From: Amycolatopsis circi
GTDB taxonomy: Bacteria > Actinomycetota > Actinomycetes > Mycobacteriales > Pseudonocardiaceae
NCBI RefSeq assembly: GCF_003385235.1
Contig: NZ_PQIA01000010.1
Location: forward strand, 1-64,000
DNA length: 64,000 bases
Reading direction: 5' to 3'
A program made the position numbers and the translations under genes. Of the stretch, positions 8,679 through 16,385 are shown piece by piece. How positions within the stretch are numbered: the first letter of the stretch is position 1; each line of letters opens with the position of its first letter. The notes under the pieces are model-generated. The model was not told the origin of the DNA and ran no database searches. It worked only from the letters and a program-made list of their open reading frames with translations.

Positions 8679-9749
8679 TCATCCCGCAACTCCGATCGGG
8701 TCCAGGTCGTAGCCGAAGTACCGCGGACCGGCCAGCGCGATGCCTTCCGGAGTGTGCCAGCGGGGATCCGCCGGGGCCGCGATCACCGTCACCCGCTGGC
8801 CGTAGCGCAGGCCTTCGGTGGTGACCGCCTCGCCGGACTCGCGGTCGAGGGTGCAGATCAGGTCCGGCACCGAAGCGCGCACCTCGCCGTCCACTTCGGC
8901 CACCAGGTGCTCGTTCTGGAAGCGCAGCAACATTTCCGTCCCGATGTCACCGTCCATTCCGGACAGTCGAGCCTCACCGCGGGCGAACCCCGTGACGGTT
9001 CGGCGAGCCACGTCGACGACCTTGCCGCTGAACAGCGTCCTGCCGCGCAGCCGCGCCACGACGCGATCGACCGGGTTCTCGTGCGCCTCGCGCGCCTGCC
9101 GCACGAGCGCGCCGAGTTCCGCGCACAGGGTCAGTGTGCCGGGCACCATCGACTCCCGCGCCTGCGCGCCGGACATCGCGTAGTTGCTGATCATCGCCGA
9201 GCAACCCATGTCGATGGTCGCCGACCGGGCGAGCCGCTCCGCCCAGTGATTGTCCACAGTGTCCAGTACGCCGCGGTTGCCCTTCTCGTCCGCAATGGAC
9301 ATCGGGGTCGCGCGGATTCCGTACAGGGTCGGCAAAACCATCTGCAGTTCCGGGAACGCCCGGCCCATGCCGTCCGCGTCCACCAGCGGCAGGCCCAGCT
9401 GCGCCGCCGCGACGACCGGGATCAGCGAGTTCACGCCGCCCGCTTCGGCGCAGGCGATGTGCGTGAGTTCCTTGCCCAGGTAGGTGGCCAGCGTTCGCGC
9501 GGCGAGCCCGACTTGTTCGGCGGACGGCAGCTTTTCCACCATCACGGTCGGCGCGCCCATCATCGCGACCGGCAGCACCACAGCGTCGTCGTCCAATTCG
9601 GACAGTTTCACCAGCGGGACCGAACCGTGCTCGCGGACCGCGGAATGCGCCAGCAACCGTCCGATGTACGGGTCTCCCCCACCGCCGGTGCCGAGAATCG
9701 CCGCGCCACGCGCGATGTCGTCCAAGTCGTGCGCAGTAATCTCAGCCAT
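8679..9749 (-). CDS. DUF917 / S-methyl-thiohydantoin desulfurase-like protein
   Basis: A 356-residue protein, clearly paralogous to the one at 7499-8593: GAAILGTGGGGDPYIGRLL, VVLPVAMMGAPTVMVEKLP, EAGGVNSLIPVVAAAQLG and VDADGMGRAFPELQM occur in the same order and spacing. The C-terminal part (LRFQNEHLVAEVDGE, RYGQRVTV) also matches. The start ATG 9749 lies three bases after the stop of the hydantoinase A-like gene, so the two are co-translated. In other genomes DUF917 proteins are encoded beside HyuA-type proteins, supporting a joint role in opening or desulfurising hydantoin-like rings. Two such paralogues side by side could form a hetero-oligomer. Confidence 0.9.
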   Translation of the reverse strand: MAEITAHDLDDIARGAAILGTGGGGDPYIGRLLAHSAVREHGSVPLVKLSELDDDAVVLPVAMMGAPTVMVEKLPSAEQVGLAARTLATYLGKELTHIACAEAGGVNSLIPVVAAAQLGLPLVDADGMGRAFPELQMVLPTLYGIRATPMSIADEKGNRGVLDTVDNHWAERLARSATIDMGCSAMISNYAMSGAQARESMVPGTLTLCAELGALVRQAREAHENPVDRVVARLRGRTLFSGKVVDVARRTVTGFARGEARLSGMDGDIGTEMLLRFQNEHLVAEVDGEVRASVPDLICTLDRESGEAVTTEGLRYGQRVTVIAAPADPRWHTPEGIALAGPRYFGYDLDPIGVAG

Positions 9750-9752
9750 CGT

Positions 9753-11303
9753 TCACGCCCCCAGCTGCAGGTCGCCGACCGCCTTGACCCGGATCCGGGT
9801 GGCGTTGCCGGGCAGGTACGGGATCGGCACCTCGTCGAAGTCGACGATGCCCACGGACGCCGGGCTCGCCCCGGCGGCCACCGCGCGGTCGACCGCTTCC
9901 TGCTTCGCCTCGTCCACCACGGCCTCTCGACGGCCTGGCTCGATCACGTAGACCCGATCGACCTCGCCGCCGATCTGCGCGATCGCCGCGCCGATCGCGT
10001 TGGCCACCGCGTAGTGGTCCGGCCGGCGCACCTCGCCGGAACCGGCCAATTCGTCCGGCAGCAGCACCGAACCGCCGGCGACGGCGACCACCGGGAGCGG
10101 CTCGGACGACGTGCGCATCCGGTCGACGACATCGGAAACGTCCGCCGCGATCCGGTCCAGCGCGGCCTTCACGAAGTCCCGGTCGAGGTGCGCGACCAGC
10201 GACGGGTCGCCGATCTCGGCCCGCCCGGCAGCGACCGCGATGTCCGTGGCGGTCAAGGTGTCTCCGCCGAAGACGAGCGCCTTCGAGGTCAGCTCGTAAC
10301 CGACGGAATCCGGTCCGACGGTCACGCCGGACGCGTCGCCGCGGACCCGGCTGCCGCCGCCGATGCCGATCGAAAGGACGTCCGGCATCCGGAAGTTCGT
10401 GCGGATCCCGGCCACGCTCACGTCCGTGGTCGCCTCGCGCGGGAATCCCTGGCGCAGCACGCCGACGTCGCTCGTGGTGCCGCCGACGTCGACCACCGCG
10501 CAAGTGTCCAAACCGGACAGCACCGCCGCGCCGCGCATCGAGTTCGTCGGACCCGACGCGAAGGTCGCGACCGGGTAGCGGCGGGCGAAGTCGACGTCCA
10601 TCAGCGTGCCGTCGTTCTGGCTCAGGTACAGCGGCGCGGTGATGCCCGCGCCGGTGACCGACGCGGCCAGACCGTCCACGATGTGCGCCGCCAGCTCGCG
10701 CAGCGCGGCGTTGATGACAGTCGCGTTTTCCCGCTCCAGCAAGCCGATCCGGCCGATTTCGTGGGACAGCGAGATCGCGACGTCCGGCAGCTGCGAAGCG
10801 ATGATCTCCGCCGCACGCGCCTCGAACTCCGCGTTCACCGGCGAGAAGACCGACGTGATCGCGACGCTGCGGACTCCGGCGGAGCCCATGTCGTCGGCGG
10901 CCTTGCGCAGTTCGCTCTCGTCCAGTTCGGCGATGTGCCGTCCGTCGAACTCGTGGCCGCCGTGCACCAGGTAGCTGCGCCCGGACACCGCGTCGACCAG
11001 CCGCTGCGGCCAGTCCACCATCGGCGGCAGCGACGCGCCGGCGGGCAGGCTGAGCCGCACCGCCGCGGTCGGGGCGAGCCGGTGCGCCTCGACGAGCGCG
11101 TTGATGAAGTGCGTGGTGCCGATCATGACCGCCCGCACCGCGGCCGGGTCGAACGCGCGCTGCCGCTGCAGCCCGTCGATCGCGGCGACGATGCCCGAGG
11201 TGACGTCCTCGGTGGTGCTGGTCTTGATCGAGGCGAGCACCTCGCGGCCGTCCAGCAGGACCGCGTCGGTGTTGGTGCCGCCGACGTCGATGCCGATGCG
11301 CAC
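9753..11303 (-). CDS. Hydantoinase/oxoprolinase A-like protein (ATP-dependent ring opening)
   Basis: A 516-residue protein of the hydantoinase A / oxoprolinase family, which uses ATP to open hydantoin, oxoproline or similar rings. The N-terminal actin-like phosphate loop is RIGIDVGGTNTDAVLLDGR (residues 2-20), followed by MIGTTHFINALVE, then SLPAGASLPP. The second actin-like loop is AVVDVGGTTSDVGVL near residue 275. GTG 11303 is the start because GGAAGGAG precedes it and the phosphate loop follows at once, as in the family. It is shorter than the large A subunits that pair with HyuB, and no HyuB is nearby; DUF917 proteins take that place. Confidence 0.9.
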   Translation of the reverse strand: MRIGIDVGGTNTDAVLLDGREVLASIKTSTTEDVTSGIVAAIDGLQRQRAFDPAAVRAVMIGTTHFINALVEAHRLAPTAAVRLSLPAGASLPPMVDWPQRLVDAVSGRSYLVHGGHEFDGRHIAELDESELRKAADDMGSAGVRSVAITSVFSPVNAEFEARAAEIIASQLPDVAISLSHEIGRIGLLERENATVINAALRELAAHIVDGLAASVTGAGITAPLYLSQNDGTLMDVDFARRYPVATFASGPTNSMRGAAVLSGLDTCAVVDVGGTTSDVGVLRQGFPREATTDVSVAGIRTNFRMPDVLSIGIGGGSRVRGDASGVTVGPDSVGYELTSKALVFGGDTLTATDIAVAAGRAEIGDPSLVAHLDRDFVKAALDRIAADVSDVVDRMRTSSEPLPVVAVAGGSVLLPDELAGSGEVRRPDHYAVANAIGAAIAQIGGEVDRVYVIEPGRREAVVDEAKQEAVDRAVAAGASPASVGIVDFDEVPIPYLPGNATRIRVKAVGDLQLGA

Positions 11304-11320
11304 GAAAACTCCTTCCAGGT

Positions 11321-11367
11321 CGTCGTGCGTGGCAATGCCGGTTCTAACCGGCATCGCCACTCACGAG
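11321..11367. repeat. Palindromic repeat, GGTTCTAACC-core family (copy 1)
   Basis: An imperfect palindrome with centre ATGCCGGTTCTAACCGGCAT and outer arms related to CTCGTGAGTGGC. It fills the short gap between the permease gene and the hydantoinase A-like gene, just upstream of the latter's ribosome site. Other copies: 15112-15157, 15243-15286, 47367-47412. It may act as an attenuating or processing hairpin inside the operon. Confidence 0.8.
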
Positions 11368-11370
11368 GTC

Positions 11371-12696
11371 TTAGGCGGCCGGGGCGGGTTCGGCGTCCGC
11401 GGTGCGGCTTTTGCCGACCCCGCGGACCAGGCCGAGCTTCCCGGCGGCCACGTACAGAACGAAAGCGACGACGAGCGAGTTGATGCTGGGCAGGCCCCAG
11501 TCCACGAACTCGCCGAAGAGCGCGGCGGCGATCCAGACGACGATCGTCGCGGGCACCCACAGCGGGGCGTCGGTGGGCACCGCGCCGCGGGCCCGAGCCT
11601 CCTCCAGGACGCCGCGCCACTGCTTCACCACGAAGTACTCGGCCACCATGATCCCGGCGATGGGCGGGAACGCGACCCCGAGCACGGTCAGGAAATCGGT
11701 GAACTTCGAGAGGATCCCTGCCGCCGCGAGCACGCTGCCCACCAGGCCGAGGACCGCGGTGACCAGGCCGCGGTGCGCCCGCTTCCCGGACACGGTGCCG
11801 ATGAAGTTCACGACGCCGAGCCCGGACGAGTACAGGTTCCAGTCGTTGATCTTCATCGTGCCCGCGATGACGATCAGCAGCCCGACCCAGCCGACCGACG
11901 AGGTGACGATCGTGGTGATCTGCGCCGTGCCGACCGCGTGCGCGAGCAGCACTCCGGCCAGGCCGATCACGTACTCGCCGAGCGTGACGCCGACGAGCGT
12001 CTGCTTGACGACGTCGCCGGTGGTGCGGTTGAACCGGGTCATGTCCGGCGTGATCACCGCGCCGACGATGAACCCGCCCGCGACCAGCGTCGTGCCCTGC
12101 AGCAGGCTCAGGTGCGGGCCGGGCGGCGCGGACGCGACGAGCGCGCCGAGGTCGTGCCGGGTCAGTTCGGAGACCACCGACCAGCCGACCAGGATCAGGA
12201 ACGCGGGCACCATCAGGTAAGCAGTCCACGCCATCGAGTGGAAACCGCGCACCACGATCGCGGTCACCACCAGGCCGAACACGAGCGCCCAGCCCCATTC
12301 CGGCAGGCCGCCCACCAGCGCGGCGAGGCCTTGCGCGGACACCGCGGACTGGATGCCGAACCAGCCGATCAGGCTGATCCCGATGGCCAGCCCGATGAGC
12401 GCGGAACCGCCGCGGCCGAAGCCGGTCCAGCGCGCGATCATCGAGGTGGTCAGGCCCTCGCGGACGCCGATCACGCCGACGAGAATGGTGATCAGCTCGA
12501 GGATGACCGAGCCGAGCGTGAACGCCAGCACGGCGTTCCCGAAGCTCATCCCGAAACCGATCGTGGCGCCGAGCAGGAACTGCGACAGCGCGGAAACCTG
12601 GCCGAACCGCTGCACAGCGACCGACCACCAGGAGTAACGGGCGGAATCGGGCACCCTGGTCAGCGCGTAATCGTCGACACCGACAGCCGAGGCCAT
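11371..12696 (-). CDS. NCS1-family permease (cytosine/purine/hydantoin-type transporter)
   Basis: A 441-residue integral membrane protein with about twelve hydrophobic segments. The N-terminal region SWWSVAVQRFGQVSALSQFLLGATIGFG is typical of the cytosine permease (CodB-like) branch of NCS1, cation symporters for nucleobases and hydantoins. A charged loop (VAEYFVVKQWRG) follows TM8-9 as in CodB. It is the first gene of the seven-gene operon; the next gene is 67 bases downstream behind a palindromic repeat. A transporter ahead of ring-opening enzymes suggests that the substrate is imported. Start ATG 12696; GAGGAG is visible upstream. Confidence 0.88.
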   Translation of the reverse strand: MASAVGVDDYALTRVPDSARYSWWSVAVQRFGQVSALSQFLLGATIGFGMSFGNAVLAFTLGSVILELITILVGVIGVREGLTTSMIARWTGFGRGGSALIGLAIGISLIGWFGIQSAVSAQGLAALVGGLPEWGWALVFGLVVTAIVVRGFHSMAWTAYLMVPAFLILVGWSVVSELTRHDLGALVASAPPGPHLSLLQGTTLVAGGFIVGAVITPDMTRFNRTTGDVVKQTLVGVTLGEYVIGLAGVLLAHAVGTAQITTIVTSSVGWVGLLIVIAGTMKINDWNLYSSGLGVVNFIGTVSGKRAHRGLVTAVLGLVGSVLAAAGILSKFTDFLTVLGVAFPPIAGIMVAEYFVVKQWRGVLEEARARGAVPTDAPLWVPATIVVWIAAALFGEFVDWGLPSINSLVVAFVLYVAAGKLGLVRGVGKSRTADAEPAPAA

Positions 12697-12762
12697 GGCG
12701 GCTCCTCATCCGGGAGGGGAACGGTTCCCAGCACCGTAAGCAGCGGCTCCGGCGAGGTCACC

Positions 12763-12806
12763 GTGCGATCCGCACAGCCTAGATAGCTCGGCTGTGCAAG
12801 TCGCAC
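12763..12806. promoter_or_regulatory. Two-part symmetric inverted repeat between permease and crcB genes
   Basis: Arms GTGCGA and GCACAGCC are matched by GGCTGTGC and TCGCAC, with equal three-base spacers and a ten-base centre. It lies 66-109 bases upstream of the permease start and three bases after the crcB2 stop. It could be the PucR operator of the operon, the crcB terminator (no T-tract), or both. Confidence 0.5.
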
Positions 12807-12808
12807 GC

Positions 12809-13177
12809 TCAGCCGACCAAGGCGTGGACAGCCTCGTACGAGAACGCCGCCGCGCCGACCCCTGCCGCGATGCTGACGACCACGTTCGCGGCCGCGGCGA
12901 AGTACGACTGGCGCTCGACGAGGCGGACGGTTTCGTAGCTGAACGTGCTGTACGTCGTGAGCGCGCCGCAGAATCCGGTGCCGAGCAGTGAATAGACCGC
13001 CGCGGGCAGCGCGGTCCCGGCACCGGCGAGCCCGCCGAGCAGGACACAGCCGATCAGGTTGACGGTGAACGTGCCCCACGGGAACAGGCTCTGGTGCCGG
13101 GACTGGACGGCCCGGTCGGTCAGGTACCGCATCGGCGCTCCGACCGCGGCGCCGAGGAAAACGAGAAGGACGGTCAT
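12809..13177 (-). CDS. crcB: Fluoride ion channel subunit CrcB/Fluc (second of pair)
   Basis: A 122-residue membrane protein with four hydrophobic segments. Family motifs: GAAVGAPMRYLTDR near the N-terminus, FTVNLIGCVLLGG (conserved Asn in TM2) near residue 40, and GALTTYSTFSYET (TM3 break with the Phe/Thr/Ser box) near 75. Fluc proteins export toxic fluoride as antiparallel dimers; tandem non-identical genes usually make heterodimers. ATG 13177 overlaps the upstream crcB stop as TGATG, so the two are translationally coupled. Length fits the family. Confidence 0.93.
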   Translation of the reverse strand: MTVLLVFLGAAVGAPMRYLTDRAVQSRHQSLFPWGTFTVNLIGCVLLGGLAGAGTALPAAVYSLLGTGFCGALTTYSTFSYETVRLVERQSYFAAAANVVVSIAAGVGAAAFSYEAVHALVG

Positions 13178-13644
13178 CAGACAGCCACCTCCGCCGGGAC
13201 GAGCTTGCGGGTGATCGCGTGTCCCAGCAGGACGGCGAGCAGCGCGGCGGCGAGCGTTCCGCCGAGATAGCCGAAGGCGAGCGGCACGGTGTCCGGCTGG
13301 ACAAGATTGCGCGCTTCGACCGCGTACGTGGAGAACGTCGTGAAGCCGCCGAGCACGCCGACGCCGAGGAACGGCCGCACCAGCCGGTGTGCCGACCACG
13401 CCTCGGTGACCAGCACCATCAGCACGCCGATGAGGAAGCAGCCGGCGACATTCGTCCAGAAGGTCGCCCACGGGAAGCCGCTCGTCTCGGTCGGGAGAGC
13501 CTGCGCGAGGCCGTAGCGGGCCAGTGCGCCGAGCCCGCCGCCGAGCGCGATCACGCCGAGCACCGACACGTGGTGCCGGACGAGTTCGCGTTGCTGCACG
13601 GGATCCCGGAGATCAACGTCGGGGTCGAGTGGTTCTTCAGGCAC
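13177..13644 (-). CDS. crcB: Fluoride ion channel subunit CrcB/Fluc (first of pair)
   Basis: A 155-residue protein with four membrane segments. Motifs: GGGLGALARYGLAQ near residue 37, FWTNVAGCFLIG near 62 and GGFTTFSTYAVEA near 100. It has an extra, charged 25-residue N-terminal arm (PEEPLDPDVDLRDPVQQ), common in actinobacterial first subunits. The GTG start follows GGAGAAG at good spacing. Co-encoded with the second subunit; most likely a heterodimeric fluoride exporter. Upstream lies a structured leader described separately. Confidence 0.93.
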   Translation of the reverse strand: MPEEPLDPDVDLRDPVQQRELVRHHVSVLGVIALGGGLGALARYGLAQALPTETSGFPWATFWTNVAGCFLIGVLMVLVTEAWSAHRLVRPFLGVGVLGGFTTFSTYAVEARNLVQPDTVPLAFGYLGGTLAAALLAVLLGHAITRKLVPAEVAV

Positions 13645-13760
13645 AGTCTTCTCCTACTCCACGGGCATGGGTCACCGTTCGAGTAGGGACTGTTGGCGGC
13701 CTCGGCCGCGGTTGTCCGGGAGATTCCCGGAGCGGCGAGCCCCACCGCCGCGCGTACGCG
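13645..13760 (-). promoter_or_regulatory. Structured 5' leader of the crcB pair, type unknown
   Basis: Read on the minus strand, this leader has three successive stems: CCGGGA/TCCCGG, CGCGGCC/GGCCGC-like, and CTACTC/GAGTAG, the last enclosing CGGTGACCCATGCCCG and ending directly at the AGGAG ribosome site. Such a layout could mask the ribosome site. I looked for the fluoride riboswitch signature (GG-GATG-G with a GCTGATGACTTCT-like end) and did not find it. Confidence 0.4.
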
Positions 13761-13771
13761 AGCCTACCTGA

Positions 13772-14434
13772 TCAGTTCCCCGCCTCCCGCAACGCGGTCA
13801 GCGCCGGACCGAACATAGTGGACTTGATCGCTTCGAGCGTGCCGCGGTCCTTGCCCGCCAGCGGCGCGACCCGTTCGATCGCCGCGGCTTGCAGGTCTTC
13901 CAGCGCGGCGGTCCCGTCGACCAGGCCGAGCGCTTTGGCTTGCGGACCGCCGAAACGGCCCCCGGTGGTCATTGACGCGACGGCGGCGGCCGGGGTGAGC
14001 TTCGCCTGGACGAGCGCGGCCATGCCCGGGGTGAACGGGAGGTTGATGTCGGCTTCGGGGAAACAGAAGTAGCCGCGGTCCTCGCGCATGAGACGGAAAT
14101 CGTGGGCCATCGCGAGCATCGCGCCGCCGCCGAAGGCGTGCCCGTTGACCGCGGCGATCGTCGGGACCGGCAGCGCGAGCACGCGGGCGAGGAGTTCGTG
14201 GATGCTGGTGACGTACTTGCCCGCCTCTTCGGGATGGCTGGTGAACCAGTCGAGGTCGAGGCCGTTGGAGTAGTACTTGCCGCTGCCGATGGTGACGAGC
14301 GCGGCGGGTTCCTTGCCCGCGGTGACCGTGTCGAGGTGAGTGTGGACTTCTTCGAGCCACGTTGGGGCGAAACGGTTTTCGTCGGTACCGAAGTCGATTA
14401 CGTGGACGGCGCCGGTGGTGGTGAGCGTGGGCAT
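13772..14434 (-). CDS. Enoyl-CoA hydratase/isomerase family protein
   Basis: A 220-residue crotonase-fold protein, short for the family (about 255). The oxyanion motif is AAVNGHAFGGGAMLAM near residue 100, and FPEADINLPFTPGM near 130 carries a Glu at the second catalytic position. The first hydratase Glu (usually GGG-C/A-E-L) is Met here, so an enoyl-CoA isomerase of the ECI type is more likely than a hydratase. ATG 14434 lies one base after the stop of the TetR gene, so the two form an operon and the regulator probably senses the acyl-CoA substrate or product. Confidence 0.85.
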   Translation of the reverse strand: MPTLTTTGAVHVIDFGTDENRFAPTWLEEVHTHLDTVTAGKEPAALVTIGSGKYYSNGLDLDWFTSHPEEAGKYVTSIHELLARVLALPVPTIAAVNGHAFGGGAMLAMAHDFRLMREDRGYFCFPEADINLPFTPGMAALVQAKLTPAAAVASMTTGGRFGGPQAKALGLVDGTAALEDLQAAAIERVAPLAGKDRGTLEAIKSTMFGPALTALREAGN

Positions 14435-14435
14435 T

Positions 14436-15050
14436 TCAGTCCTTTCTGGACTTCTTCGGTGGTTCCAGGGCGAGGATGGCGCGGACCGCCGCGGCCAGCC
14501 GGGCGCGACTGTCCGCGCTGGCAGGTCCGGTCGCGAGTTCGCGGCGGAGCAGGGCGGTCGGGAGGTCGACTACGCAGGCGGTGATGACCTCGACGGCTTG
14601 GCCGTCGCCGCGGTCCCAGAGCTGACGGGCGAGGCGGACCATGAGGCGGACGAGGCGTTTGTCCAAGGCGTGCAAGGCTTCCGCGAGTTCGTCGGGAAGC
14701 TGCGGGCCCAGCACGCGCTTTGACGGGACGGCGATCACCATCCGCGCGGCGTCCGGGCGGGCGTCGGCGACTACAGCGGGAGTGTCGGCTGCCGCGACTA
14801 CCGCTTCGATCGGGTCGGCGGCTTCGTTGACCAGCCGCTCTTGTTCGTCGAGGAAGAAGGTGGCGGCTCGCAGCCAGGTCCGGCCGATCAGGGCGGGAAG
14901 GTTGGTGAAGGTGTGGTAGATCGTGCTGTTCGGGACGCCCGCTTCCTGGGCCAGCCGCCGGACGGTGAGCGCTTCGGGGCCGGTGTCGGCGATGAGGCGC
15001 TCGGCGACGTCGAGGATCAGCTCGGGGTCGTGGATCCGGGGGCGGGGCAT
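14436..15050 (-). CDS. TetR/AcrR-family transcriptional regulator
   Basis: A 204-residue regulator. The N-terminal helix-turn-helix reads ILDVAERLIADTGPEALTV then LAQEAGVPNSTIYHTFTN (about residues 12-50), the TetR signature. The C-terminal ligand-binding part is helical and unspecific. It is followed with a one-base gap by an enoyl-CoA hydratase/isomerase gene. A 16-base palindrome 15 bases upstream of the start suggests autoregulation. Confidence 0.92.
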   Translation of the reverse strand: MPRPRIHDPELILDVAERLIADTGPEALTVRRLAQEAGVPNSTIYHTFTNLPALIGRTWLRAATFFLDEQERLVNEAADPIEAVVAAADTPAVVADARPDAARMVIAVPSKRVLGPQLPDELAEALHALDKRLVRLMVRLARQLWDRGDGQAVEVITACVVDLPTALLRRELATGPASADSRARLAAAVRAILALEPPKKSRKD

Positions 15051-15064
15051 GGGTTCGAGGGTAA

Positions 15065-15080
15065 TGGAGCAGGTGCTCCA
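15065..15080. promoter_or_regulatory. TetR-type operator candidate
   Basis: TGGAGCAGGTGCTCCA is a palindrome with seven-base arms around GG, 15-30 bases upstream of the TetR gene start. Size, symmetry and place fit an autoregulatory TetR operator. Confidence 0.6.
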
Positions 15081-15111
15081 AAACTAGGGCGGGGTGATGT
15101 GCGACTCAGGG

Positions 15112-15157
15112 CTCGTGAGTGCTGGTGCCGGTTCTAACCGGCATAGACGCGCACGAG
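15112..15157. repeat. Palindromic repeat, GGTTCTAACC-core family (copy 2)
   Basis: Outer arms CTCGTGAGTG and CGCGCACGAG with the centre TGCCGGTTCTAACCGGCA. It lies upstream of the TetR gene in non-coding DNA, 86 bases from the next copy. Confidence 0.8.
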
Positions 15158-15242
15158 ACCCGGGCGAGGACCCGCCGCCGGAACGCCGCCCGGCTTCCGC
15201 TGCCGCCGACGCCGCGGGTCTCGCCGGGGGCCTGCTCAGGTG

Positions 15243-15286
15243 TCGTGAGTGTTGATCCCGGTTCTAACCGGGATCAACACTCACGA
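15243..15286. repeat. Palindromic repeat, GGTTCTAACC-core family (copy 3)
   Basis: The most symmetric copy: TCGTGAGTGTTGATCCCGG is mirrored exactly after the centre GTTCTAAC. The stem would hold 19 pairs. It lies in non-coding DNA. Confidence 0.85.
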
Positions 15287-15719
15287 AACGTCAGGGAGGG
15301 GTCCGGCAGCGCGAACCCCGGCGAATTGCCGCCCGGCTTCCGCTGCCGCGGGAACTGGAGGGCAAGCGTTGCCGGGCAAGGCGCCTCGCCCGCGAATGGC
15401 GGTGCAGGTGCCTGCTACGCCCGGCTGACGGCACCGGGTCCTCGCCGGGCAGAACGTTGCTCCGGGGCGGGCGCTCGCCGTCGGAACCTGCCCGGTGCCC
15501 GCGAACGGCCGCGCAATGGCCTGGCCCACGCCGCCTTTGTCGCCGCACAAGCCGCTCGCAGAGCAGGTCATTGCCTCGCAGCGAGCGCCAGCCGCCGGAA
15601 ACCCCGCCCTGCCGCGCGATCGCCCGGGCCACGCGGCCCAGGCACGCACCGGCCGTTCGCCGAGCAAGACTGAAACCCCGCCCGTTTGCGTGAATCCCGG
15701 CCGCCGTAGCCCTTGCCTG
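15287..15719. other. Non-coding stretch, about 430 bases
   Basis: No gene recognised. Overlapping frames are open on both strands because of GC bias, but they share no family motif and lack ribosome sites. It separates the palindromic repeats from the tandem array at 15720. Confidence 0.5.
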
Positions 15720-16090
15720 GCCGAGCGCTGATGCCGAGACGGTCCGGGTCAGTCCGCGACGTACAGGCAGTCGCACCGTCACGGGCAGTGGCATCCGGGC
15801 CGTCCAGCCAACGGACCCCGTCAGCCAGATAACGGAAGCAGAGCCGAGCGCTGATGCCAAGCAGGTCCCGGTCAGTCCGCGACGTACAGACAGTCGTACC
15901 CGTCACGAGCGGTGGCATCCGGGCCGTCCAGCCAACGGACCCCGTCAGCCAGGCAGCGGAAGCGGAGCCGGGCGTTGACGCCAAGCAGGTCCCGGTCAGT
16001 CCGCGACGTACAGGCAGTCGCACCCATCACGGGCGATGGCGTCCGGGTCGTCCAGCCACCGGCCGCCGTCAGCCAGATAACGGAAGCGGA
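15720..16090. repeat. Three tandem ~124-bp copies of the 3' end of the glycogen-binding gene
   Basis: Units begin at about 15720, 15843 and 15967 (periods 123 and 124) and join the intact gene at 16091. Each contains GTCAGTCCGCGACGTACAG and GTCAGCCAG at the same offsets. On the minus strand each encodes a version of the last ~31 codons of the gene ending at 15996, plus about 30 bases of 3' flank. The outermost unit has lost one base, breaking its frame. Confidence 0.9.
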
Positions 16091-16280
16091 GCCGGGCGCC
16101 CGGCGGGACCTCCACCGCGGCCGAGCGCGTGCCGTTCGAGCGTTTGCGGAGTTCGTGGCGGCCGGGCTGCCAGTCGTTGAAGTCGCCGACCACGCTCACC
16201 GGGCCGGGCGGGGTGTCGAGCGGCAGGACGAACGTCACCCGCCGGGACCCGGAGCCGTTGCTCCGGCTGGTCTTGATCAC
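15996..16280 (-). CDS. Isoamylase early-set (CBM48-like glycogen-binding) domain protein
   Basis: A 94-residue protein that is almost entirely one early-set domain. The signature VSVVGDFNDWQPGRHELRKR lies at residues 28-47, and RLRFRYLADGGRWLDDPDA at 63-81, as in the AMPK-beta/isoamylase N-terminal fold that binds alpha-glucan. There is no catalytic domain and no signal peptide, so a cytoplasmic glucan-binding or regulatory role is likely. The GTG start follows AAAGGG. Its last 31 codons are tandemly duplicated downstream. It may be linked functionally to the glucan island 18 kb away. Confidence 0.85.
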   Translation of the reverse strand: MIKTSRSNGSGSRRVTFVLPLDTPPGPVSVVGDFNDWQPGRHELRKRSNGTRSAAVEVPPGARLRFRYLADGGRWLDDPDAIARDGCDCLYVAD

Positions 16281-16385
16281 GGCGTTTCCCTTTCCCGTTC
16301 CGGCGAATCGGTCTTTCTGAATCGTTCCACGACCGGTGCCGGAAGCCCGGACGCGGCGAGTGCCGCGTCCGGGTGAAAACCGGGG

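Noticed and set aside
8754-11483. 909-codon open frame on the plus strand
   Set aside because: Antisense to the DUF917 and hydantoinase A-like genes; His/Arg/Gln-rich translation with no domain, caused by GC-biased codon positions.
13645-13760. Fluoride riboswitch before crcB
   Set aside because: The conserved GG-GATG and GCTGATGACTTCT-like blocks are not present; only generic stems are seen.
15281-15860. Possible small genes in the gap downstream of the glycogen-binding protein
   Set aside because: Overlapping frames on both strands with no motif; parts are duplicated fragments of the neighbouring gene's 3' end.
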